Shown in pieces: positions 7,748-13,191 of a stretch of DNA of 15,261 bases. This DNA comes from Eubacteriales Family XIII. Incertae Sedis bacterium (lineage in GTDB: Bacteria > Bacillota > Clostridia > Peptostreptococcales > Anaerovoracaceae): NCBI GenBank assembly GCA_031269205.1, contig JAISZM010000094.1:1-15261 (forward strand), given 5' to 3'. The notes below the pieces were generated by a model, which was not told the DNA's origin, did not search any database, and was given only the letters and a program-made list of their open reading frames with translations. Every line of letters begins with the position of its first letter. Within the stretch, counting starts at the first letter, position 1. The translations under genes and the position numbers were made by a program.

Positions 7748-9094
7748 ATGAGACGAGCAGAAGTTATCGACGGAATACCACAGGTGAACACGCGCCAGAC
7801 CGATCAAGTCATGCGGGCGATTCCTTCCGCGCCCGATGGGGCGGTGCGACGCCCCCTTCAGAGGAAGCCGCAAGCAGATTTCCTGCTCACGATCACGGTG
7901 ATAGGCCTCGTGCTCTTCGGCATAGTCATGGTGTTCAGCGCGAGTTACTACAGCACGATCAACTCGAAGCTGGAAGATCCGTACTATTACCTCATCCAGG
8001 CGTCCAAATGGGCGGTGGGCGGCATGGCGCTCATGCTCCTGTTGTCCTATGTTCCGTACCGGCTGTACTACAAATTCGCGCCCGCGCTCATGATCCTGGG
8101 CGTGTTGCTGCTCTGCGCGCTGTTCGTTCCCGGCGTCGGCGTCAACGAGAACAACGCGACGCGCTGGATAGCCGTAGGTCCGATCACCATTATGCCCGGC
8201 GAGATAGCGAAGGTCTCGGCCATATTCTTCGTCGCGTGGTTCTTCACGAAAAATCGGGCTGTAGCCACTTCGTTCAGATACGCATATCTGCCCATGATGG
8301 TGTTGACGTGCGTGTATTTCGTCCTCATATATAAGCAGCCGAACCTGTCCACCGCCATCATCGTGTGCGGCATAGTGGCTGTCCTGACCTGTATCGCCGG
8401 GAGTCCGAAGCGCTATCTCGCACTCACGGTGGCGATGGGGTTCGCCGGAGTGTACGCTCTCATACAGTCAGATCCGACGGGTGAGCACTTCAAGAGATTC
8501 ACGGGCTTCCTCGATCCGTTCTCCGACCCGCAGGGGGCGTTCTACCAGACCGTGCAAGCCCTGCTCGCCCTCGGGGCGGGCGGAGTCACCGGCGTCGGAC
8601 CCGGCCGCAGCATACAGAAGGCGCTCTATCTTCCCTACGCGCAGAACGATTTTATCTTCGCGATCATAGGGGAGGAATTCGGCTTCCTCGGGTGCCTCGC
8701 CATACTCTGCGCCTTTCTCTTCCTCATATGGCGCTGTGCGCTCGTCGCCGTGAACGCGCGGGACAGGTTCGGTATGCTCATCGCGTCCGGCGTGACCGTG
8801 TGGATATCGCTGCAGGTGACGATGAACATAGCCGTCGTGACGTCTCTCATGCCTCCGACGGGCGTGACGCTGCCGTTCATAAGTTACGGCGGTAACGCCG
8901 TGATTATCACGATGGCCGCTATGGGCGTCATGCTGAACATCTCGCGCGAATCCGCGAAGGCCGCGGCCGCGGAGACCGCGGAGGAAACGGAGGACGAAGC
9001 CGACGAGGAGTACGAAGCGTCAGGCGCGTTCGCCGCCGCCTCGCATTTCGGAGGTTACAAGGAAAACACCAATGTTATACAAGGAAATCTTTAA
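7748..9094 (+). CDS. ftsW: SEDS-family peptidoglycan glycosyltransferase FtsW (FtsW/SpoVE type)
   Basis: FtsW polymerises lipid II into glycan strands at the division septum, paired with a class B penicillin-binding protein such as the one encoded at 1651-3687. The 448 residues have a polar N-terminal tail of about 44 residues, roughly ten membrane segments, and family marks WIAVGPITIMPGEIAKVSAI at about 140-159, NDFIFAIIGEEFGFLG at about 300-315 (D301 corresponds to the conserved catalytic-region Asp of SEDS proteins), and PPTGVTLPFISYGGNA at about 369-384. A 40-odd residue acidic tail rich in Glu, Asp and Ala follows the last segment. ATG 7748 has AGGGAT at 7734-7739, 8 nt upstream. A gap of 62 bp after murD shows no clear terminator. 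SpoVE cannot be excluded, since both names are used for genes at this locus. Confidence 0.94.
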   Translation: MRRAEVIDGIPQVNTRQTDQVMRAIPSAPDGAVRRPLQRKPQADFLLTITVIGLVLFGIVMVFSASYYSTINSKLEDPYYYLIQASKWAVGGMALMLLLSYVPYRLYYKFAPALMILGVLLLCALFVPGVGVNENNATRWIAVGPITIMPGEIAKVSAIFFVAWFFTKNRAVATSFRYAYLPMMVLTCVYFVLIYKQPNLSTAIIVCGIVAVLTCIAGSPKRYLALTVAMGFAGVYALIQSDPTGEHFKRFTGFLDPFSDPQGAFYQTVQALLALGAGGVTGVGPGRSIQKALYLPYAQNDFIFAIIGEEFGFLGCLAILCAFLFLIWRCALVAVNARDRFGMLIASGVTVWISLQVTMNIAVVTSLMPPTGVTLPFISYGGNAVIITMAAMGVMLNISRESAKAAAAETAEETEDEADEEYEASGAFAAASHFGGYKENTNVIQGNL

Positions 9095-9178
9095 AAACTG
9101 TACGCCGCAAAGTCGTGCGCGGGGGGCTGGTTCCCATAGACTCTTTTTCAACGGACGTTCACGGAGGGCGACAAGATA

Positions 9179-10288
9179 ATGAGAGCGATTCTGGCAGGCG
9201 GGGCGACCGGAGGACACCTCTATCCCGCACTCGCGATAGCCGATAAGATAAAGCGGCGGAACGAGGATTCCGAAATACTGTTCATCGGCGCGGAGAAGGA
9301 GGTCGGATCCGACATCGTCGGCGCTGCCGGCTACGAGCTTGAAAAGATAAGCGCGCGCGGATTCGACCGCCGCAATCCGTTCAGGAACATCGGCGTCATG
9401 AGGGATCTCGCGAAGAGCGGAGTGCAGATCAGGCGGATGCTTGCGGAGTTTCGGCCCGACGTCGTGATAGGTACGGGAGGCTACATCGGCGGACCCGTCA
9501 TACGCGAGGCGTCGAGGAAGGGATACGCGACGTTTATTCACGAACAGAACGTGTTGCCCGGGATCGCTAACAGGATGGCCGCCAGATACGCGGATGAGAT
9601 ATTCACGGCTTTCGAGGAGTCGCGCGAATACTTCGGCAAGCGGAGGAATATAACCGTCACGGGGAATCCCGTGCGGCGCGGATTCATCACGGCGGGCGCG
9701 ATGAATTACCGGGAGAAACTCGGCGTCGGCGAGAAAACTATGTCCGTCCTGTTCTTCGGCGGGAGCCAGGGCGCCGAACGACTCAATGAGATCGTAACTG
9801 ATATGCTCATTGGGGTGGAGGCGATACGTAACATGGACATATTCTTCATAACAGGGCGACGCGGATATTACGACATAAGCCAAAAACTGACTGAGGCTGG
9901 TGTTATGGGCGGCGGGAAGATACGCCTGATAGACTATACGGAAGCCATTCACGAATACTACGCGGCCGCAGACCTCGTCGTCTCGCGCAGTGGCGCGCTG
10001 ACCGTCTCCGAGATAGCGGTGGTCGGGCGCGCGTCGATACTCGTGCCCTCGCCGAACGTGACGGGCAACCATCAGTACTATAACGCGAAGACGCTGGCGG
10101 ATCACGGCGCCGCGATCATCATGGAAGAGCAGGCGCTGTCGCCGTTGGCGCTCTCGGATGAACTGCTCAAACTCAGCGCAAACAAGCAGGCGCTGAACGC
10201 GATGTCGCGCGTCGCTTCAGAGAGGGGAAGGCCCGGCGCGACGGACGCGATATACGACGCTATCGTAAAACGCGTCGGAAAGATTTGA
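9179..10288 (+). CDS. murG: Undecaprenyl-PP-MurNAc-pentapeptide-UDP-GlcNAc GlcNAc transferase MurG
   Basis: MurG is a GT-B glycosyltransferase, peripheral at the inner membrane face, that adds GlcNAc to lipid I to make lipid II for FtsW. The 369 residues show the N-terminal glycine loop GGATGGHLYPALAIAD at 7-22, IGTGGYIGGP at about 97-106, IHEQNVLPGIANR at 120-132, the C-terminal-domain loop FFGGSQGAERLN at 192-203, and the donor-sugar-binding stretch SRSGALTVSEIA at about 269-280, followed by NHQYYNAKTL. All match MurG well and length is normal. ATG 9179 has GGAGGG at 9163-9168. An 84 bp gap separates it from ftsW, with no obvious terminator. murC and murB, which often follow murG, are absent; ftsQ follows after 25 bp. 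Confidence 0.96.
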   Translation: MRAILAGGATGGHLYPALAIADKIKRRNEDSEILFIGAEKEVGSDIVGAAGYELEKISARGFDRRNPFRNIGVMRDLAKSGVQIRRMLAEFRPDVVIGTGGYIGGPVIREASRKGYATFIHEQNVLPGIANRMAARYADEIFTAFEESREYFGKRRNITVTGNPVRRGFITAGAMNYREKLGVGEKTMSVLFFGGSQGAERLNEIVTDMLIGVEAIRNMDIFFITGRRGYYDISQKLTEAGVMGGGKIRLIDYTEAIHEYYAAADLVVSRSGALTVSEIAVVGRASILVPSPNVTGNHQYYNAKTLADHGAAIIMEEQALSPLALSDELLKLSANKQALNAMSRVASERGRPGATDAIYDAIVKRVGKI

Positions 10289-10313
10289 GATCCGCACGGA
10301 TAGAGATATCGCC

Positions 10314-11063
10314 ATGAAGAAAAACAAGCTCGAGAGGCCGAAGAAAAAGCGGAGAAAGAAAAATTTTTTCCTCGCCATCGTCGTCGTTATTTTAATCCTC
10401 GTCGGTCTGTACTTCGGCGCGACTTCGGACATCTTCTCGATAGATAACATTTCCGTCAAATCGTCGGGGCAGCACTTCACGATAGCGAAGGTAGCGGAAC
10501 TGTCAGGAATCAAAAAAGGCGACAACCTGTGGAAGACGCGCACGGGCAAGGCGGAAGAGCGGCTAAAAAAAGATCCCTACATAGAGAACGCGGAGATAAA
10601 ACGCAGGCTGCCCGGAACTATCGAGATAACAATAGATGAACGCGAAGAAAACTACGTGATCCGCGTCGGGGACGGATTTGCGGTCATGGACTGGTCGGGT
10701 ATGGTGCTGAGGCTCGCGGGCAAAGCCCCGGAGGCGCCTCTCATCGAGGGCGTAGAGGCGGATAAGGCAGCGACGGGTTCGGCGATCGAGGTCTCGCGAG
10801 AACTGCTGCTCGCCGATATCGTGAAGCTGCTTGAGGACACGGAGCGAAGCGGTCTCTATTTCAAGCGCGTGAACGTGACGGACGTAGGCGTCGTAGCGTA
10901 TATTTACGATACGCTCAGCGTTAAGGGTCGACTCGAAAACGTCGACGACGGTTTGGACAAGGTGAAACTCGTGATGCTTGACCTGATGAAACAGAAAATC
11001 AAGAGAGGTACGATAATAGTAGGAGAAAGCGGCAACTGCACCTTCAGTCCCGAGGAGCAATAA
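10314..11063 (+). CDS. ftsQ: Cell division protein FtsQ/DivIB
   Basis: FtsQ (DivIB) is a bitopic divisome protein that binds FtsL and DivIC/FtsB outside the membrane. The 249 residues have a very basic cytoplasmic tail (about 1-17), one membrane segment at about 18-36, a POTRA domain at about 41-112 that starts FSIDNISVK and contains the typical PYIENAEIKRRLPGTIEITIDER pattern at its end, and a C-terminal beta domain to residue 249. The size fits the short DivIB type of Gram-positive bacteria. It is the last gene of the cluster; its TAA stop at 11061-11063 abuts the U-run of the convergent RNA gene. The ribosome binding site is weak. The gene is recognised by fold pattern and context rather than strict sequence identity. 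Confidence 0.92.
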   Translation: MKKNKLERPKKKRRKKNFFLAIVVVILILVGLYFGATSDIFSIDNISVKSSGQHFTIAKVAELSGIKKGDNLWKTRTGKAEERLKKDPYIENAEIKRRLPGTIEITIDEREENYVIRVGDGFAVMDWSGMVLRLAGKAPEAPLIEGVEADKAATGSAIEVSRELLLADIVKLLEDTERSGLYFKRVNVTDVGVVAYIYDTLSVKGRLENVDDGLDKVKLVMLDLMKQKIKRGTIIVGESGNCTFSPEEQ

Positions 11064-11089
11064 AAAAATCCCGAAGAACCGTCAGACCG
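11062..11089 (-). terminator. 3' end and likely terminator of the candidate 6S RNA
   Basis: Seven U residues (11068-11062 on the minus strand) follow directly on the 3' half of the RNA's closing stem. There is no strong local hairpin, so the stem would be the long-range 5'-3' helix of the RNA itself. The U-run overlaps the TAA stop codon of ftsQ, so the two convergent genes share their ends. Confidence 0.5.
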
Positions 11090-11237
11090 ATATTAATACC
11101 TTACCACCGGTAAGTGGGTCGCCTGCGCCCCGCATTTGCTATCCGGTCAAGCCGGCCCGGCAGCCGCGGTGTGACTCCGGCGTCCCCGTATTAATACAGT
11201 AGGATTAACGTACGGCCTGTCGAATCCTTCAGGACAT
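11064..11237 (-). ncRNA. ssrS: Candidate 6S RNA (about 175 nt)
   Basis: 6S RNA binds the housekeeping RNA polymerase holoenzyme by mimicking an open promoter and is released by synthesis of a short product RNA. Read on the minus strand, the 5' and 3' ends pair: 11235-11223 with 11080-11068 (many G-C, several G-U) and CAGGCCG at 11219-11213 with CGGTCTG at 11089-11083. Next comes a large opening whose 3' side holds a small hairpin (CTTACC/GGTAAG, 11114-11100), then an upper stem of GGGGACGCC at 11187-11179 against GGCGACCC at 11123-11116, then a rod closed by GCTGCCGG/CCGGATAGC pairing at about 11164-11138. Closing stem, central bubble with a 3'-side hairpin, and apical rod are the 6S layout, and the length is right. 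It has its own promoter and a 7-U 3' end. The two GTATTAAT segments flanking the bubble can also pair. The family name comes from structure alone. Confidence 0.68.
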
Positions 11238-11243
11238 GCGGAT

Positions 11244-11274
11244 AGTATACCACATCTCAGATCACTTGTTGCAA
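11244..11274 (-). promoter_or_regulatory. Promoter of the candidate 6S RNA
   Basis: On the minus strand, TATACT at 11249-11244 is preceded by TGG, giving an extended -10 element (TGn-TATACT). A possible -35, TTGCAA, lies at 11274-11269 with a long 19 bp spacer, so recognition may lean on the extended -10. A-tracts upstream (11275-11280 and 11290-11296 as read on the minus strand) could act as UP elements. The predicted start is near 11237-11239, exactly where the paired RNA begins, which supports a standalone RNA gene. Confidence 0.72.
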
Positions 11275-11280
11275 CTTTTT

Positions 11281-11305
11281 TGTGCGGACTTTTTTTGTCC
11301 ACACA
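11281..11305. repeat. Inverted repeat with 7-nt T/A loop between divergent promoters
   Basis: TGTGCGGAC (11281-11289) and GTCCACACA (11297-11305) are inverted around seven T residues. The arms differ at one position, which is a C-A mismatch in plus-strand RNA and a G-U pair in minus-strand RNA. No T-run follows on either strand in the right place, so it is not a standard terminator. It lies just upstream of the 6S-type promoter and could be a protein site or an A-tract-rich UP region. Confidence 0.55.
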
Positions 11306-11310
11306 TCACG

Positions 11311-11334
11311 GTTTGATTTGTCGTTTGATTTGTC
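11311..11334. repeat. Perfect tandem repeat of a 12-mer
   Basis: GTTTGATTTGTC occurs twice back to back with no mismatch. The second copy contains the TTGATT that best serves as -35 of the downstream channel gene. A 12 bp period is close to one helical turn, so both copies would face roughly the same side, as expected for cooperative regulator binding; chance slippage duplication is the alternative. Confidence 0.75.
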
Positions 11335-11353
11335 GCGCCCGTTCGGGTATTCT
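11325..11353 (+). promoter_or_regulatory. Likely promoter of the formate/nitrite-family channel gene
   Basis: TTGATT at 11325-11330 and TATTCT at 11348-11353 are separated by 17 bp, an ideal sigma-A spacing, each matching consensus at four of six positions. The predicted start near 11360 leaves a leader of about 90 nt. A second -10-like stretch (TATTAC) begins a few bases downstream. The hit is modest alone but the context, a long gap before an isolated gene, supports it. Confidence 0.5.
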
Positions 11354-11361
11354 ATTACTAT

Positions 11362-11413
11362 CCGCCTCGCGGTCTGTGCCGTTCGGCGGTTCAATAGAAG
11401 CACAGGCGGAGGT
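11362..11413 (+). promoter_or_regulatory. Structured leader with competing pairings
   Basis: In the predicted leader RNA, CCGCC at 11362-11366 can pair either with GGCGG at 11385-11389 or with GGCGG at 11405-11409, the latter touching a Shine-Dalgarno sequence GGAGGT at 11408-11413. CTGTGC at 11374-11379 pairs perfectly with GCACAG at 11400-11405. The mutually exclusive options could hide or expose that ribosome binding site. I recognise no known riboswitch class. Confidence 0.35.
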
Positions 11414-11418
11414 AACGG

Positions 11419-11445
11419 ATGAGCCGAAATTTTCGGCAGGGGTGA
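11419..11445 (+). CDS. Possible 8-codon leader peptide
   Basis: ATG 11419 has a better ribosome binding site (GGAGGT at 11408-11413, 5 nt away) than the gene behind it. It encodes MSRNFRQG and ends at TGA 11443-11445, three bases before the GTG of the channel gene and in the same frame. The coding stretch contains an inverted repeat, GCCGAAA-T-TTTCGGC at 11423-11437. Translation of the short frame could deliver ribosomes to the next start by coupling. It is equally possible that GGAGGT is simply a leftover or that the frame is not translated. Confidence 0.3.
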   Translation: MSRNFRQG

Positions 11446-11448
11446 GGA

Positions 11449-12372
11449 GTGTCTAGAGGCTCTATGGATAAAATATTAAAACCCGATGAAATACTGGAGG
11501 TCAGTCTCGACGTGGCGGAAGCCAAGGCGAAGGGCGGCTTCGTGAAACTGCTCGTGCTCGCCGTGCTGGCGGGGGCCTTTATCGCCTTCGGAGCGGAGGG
11601 GTCGAACCTGGCCGCTCATGGCCTGCTCGCCGATCCGGCGACGTTCGGATTCGGCAAGGCGCTCGCGGGCGCCATATTCCCTGTCGGCCTCATCCTCGTC
11701 GTCGTCGCGGGCGCGGAACTTTTCACGGGCAATGTCCTCATAGCGGGAGCGGTCGCGGTGAGGCGCGTGAGCGTAGGCGCGATGCTTCGCAACTGGGGCA
11801 TCGTATACCTCGGAAATTTCATCGGCTCAGTTCTGCTCGCGTGGTTCATCTTCACGAGCGGCCAACTGCACGGCGGAGCGGACGTGCTCGGCGCGGTCAC
11901 GATCAAGATCGCGGCCGGCAAAGTCGGCCTGAACTTTTCGAGCGCGCTCGTGCTCGGCATCATGTGCAACTGGCTCGTATGCCTCGCCGTGTGGCTGACC
12001 TACGCGTCGAACACGGTATCCGGCAAGATCGCGGGGATATTCTTCCCGATCATGGTCTTCGTGCTGTCGGGCTTTGAACACAGCGTAGCGAACATGTATT
12101 ACATCCCTGCGGGGATATTCGCGAAGACCAACCCCACCCTTGTCGAAGCCGCGCTCGACATCGGCGTGACGCAGCAGCAGATAGACGGACTTACGTGGTC
12201 CTCGTTCCTCGGCCACAATCTGCCGCCCGTGACGATCGGCAACATCATCGGCGGCGCGGTGTTCGTGTCGTTCGCTTACATCGCGGCCTACGGCGCGAAG
12301 GCAAAGTCCGCCGGCTCCGAGGTGTCGGATGTGAACAGCCTGCGTGACGATATAAGGAAAAAGTGGCGTTAG
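11449..12372 (+). CDS. Formate/nitrite transporter (FNT) family channel
   Basis: FNT proteins are pentameric membrane channels for small monovalent anions such as formate, nitrite or hydrosulfide. The 307 residues give six membrane segments plus the half-helix typical of the fold. Family marks are the N-terminal LKPDEILE, AGAELFTGN at about 87-95, YLGNFIGS at about 120-127, GIMCNWLVCLAVWL at 170-183, and FEHSVANMYYIP at 209-220, where H211 corresponds to the pore histidine of FocA. Substrate cannot be told from sequence alone, and no pflB, nitrite reductase or sulfite reductase gene is next to it, so I give no symbol. The listed start is GTG 11449 with GAGGA very close to it; ATG 11464 (beginning MDKILKPDE) is a good alternative that better matches the usual family N-terminus. 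It appears to be an independent unit behind its own promoter and leader. Confidence 0.93.
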   Translation: MSRGSMDKILKPDEILEVSLDVAEAKAKGGFVKLLVLAVLAGAFIAFGAEGSNLAAHGLLADPATFGFGKALAGAIFPVGLILVVVAGAELFTGNVLIAGAVAVRRVSVGAMLRNWGIVYLGNFIGSVLLAWFIFTSGQLHGGADVLGAVTIKIAAGKVGLNFSSALVLGIMCNWLVCLAVWLTYASNTVSGKIAGIFFPIMVFVLSGFEHSVANMYYIPAGIFAKTNPTLVEAALDIGVTQQQIDGLTWSSFLGHNLPPVTIGNIIGGAVFVSFAYIAAYGAKAKSAGSEVSDVNSLRDDIRKKWR

Positions 12373-12426
12373 GAAGGCGCTTGAGGGTGCCGGCTTCACG
12401 GTTTGTTCGGTTGAAAGGAGAGGGGA

Positions 12427-13191
12427 ATGGCTCACGCTGCGCGCAGATTTTTTGTGAGGAACGACTCCTTCAAAGACGGTCTCATATACATCGAGGATGA
12501 GGGGGACGTGCGGCATATTCGCGATGTTCTGCGCATGAAGATCGGCGACGGTCTCGTCGCGTGCGATGGCGCAGGGCGGGAATACGCGGGTACGATTGAA
12601 CAGGTGGGTGAGGTTGTGACGCTTTCGGTCAGTGATATAGTTCACGCGGTCGAACCGCGCACAAAGATAGCGCTCTATCAGTGCGTACCGAAACACGGCA
12701 AAATGGAAATGATCGTGCAAAAGTCCACGGAGCTTGGAGCGGTGCGTTTCGTTCCCGTCTTTTCGGAGCGCAGCGTGCCGAAGCCGAAGGACATGGAGCG
12801 CAAGGCTGAGCGCTGGCGGCGCGTGGCGGAGGAGGCTTCGAAGCAGTCTGGTCGGGCCTTGGTTCCCGTGGTCGACGTTCCTCTCTCATTTGCGGAAGCG
12901 ATCGAAACCTTTGGGGAATTCGATCTGGTCGTCTTTCCATATGAGAAAGAGGACAGGGTTACGATAAAGGACGTGCTGCTGAAATACGCGGAGCGTACCG
13001 GGAAGGACGCATCCGCCGGCGGCCACCACCTGGCGATAATCATAGGGCCGGAAGGAGGATTCACGGATGCGGAGGCTTTCGCGCTGGAGGACGCGGGCGC
13101 GGCGCCATGCTCTCTCGGCGGCACGGTGCTGAGGACGGAAACGGCGGGTTCGGCCGCGATAGCCATGGTACGGTATGAACTGGAATTATAA
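12427..13191 (+). CDS. rsmE: 16S rRNA (uracil-1498-N3)-methyltransferase RsmE
   Basis: RsmE methylates N3 of U1498 in 16S rRNA using S-adenosylmethionine. The 254 residues have an N-terminal PUA-like part beginning RRFFV with the usual HIRDVLRMKIGD at about 30-41, then a SPOUT (trefoil-knot) domain with QKSTELGA at about 98-105, EEASKQSGR at about 135-143, GPEGGF at 207-212 and LGGTVLRTETA at 230-240, the SAM-binding knot. Length is normal. GAAAGGAGAGGGG before ATG 12427 is a strong ribosome binding site. In many Clostridia rsmE follows prmA and precedes mtaB; here the prmA position holds the channel gene, 54 bp away with no obvious terminator. The 3' end overlaps mtaB by 17 bp. Confidence 0.96.
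   Translation: MAHAARRFFVRNDSFKDGLIYIEDEGDVRHIRDVLRMKIGDGLVACDGAGREYAGTIEQVGEVVTLSVSDIVHAVEPRTKIALYQCVPKHGKMEMIVQKSTELGAVRFVPVFSERSVPKPKDMERKAERWRRVAEEASKQSGRALVPVVDVPLSFAEAIETFGEFDLVVFPYEKEDRVTIKDVLLKYAERTGKDASAGGHHLAIIIGPEGGFTDAEAFALEDAGAAPCSLGGTVLRTETAGSAAIAMVRYELEL

Noticed and set aside
9020..10105. 361-codon minus-strand frame
   Set aside because: Antisense to murG, no recognisable motif; the sense protein has every MurG signature.
11161..11180. ACACCGCGG on the minus strand, reminiscent of a T-box leader
   Set aside because: The transcript has no downstream aminoacyl-tRNA synthetase or amino-acid gene, since it ends against ftsQ, and the sequence pairs within the 6S-like rod.
11064..11237. 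SRP RNA, tmRNA or cobalamin riboswitch as alternatives for the RNA
   Set aside because: I see no GGAAGGAAGCAGCC-like SRP tetraloop region, no tRNA-like ends or peptide tag of tmRNA, and no B12-box. The paired ends and central bubble fit 6S better.
11827..12720. 297-codon minus-strand frame spanning the channel gene and rsmE
   Set aside because: Antisense across two well-supported genes, rich in His, Arg and Asp, without a domain.
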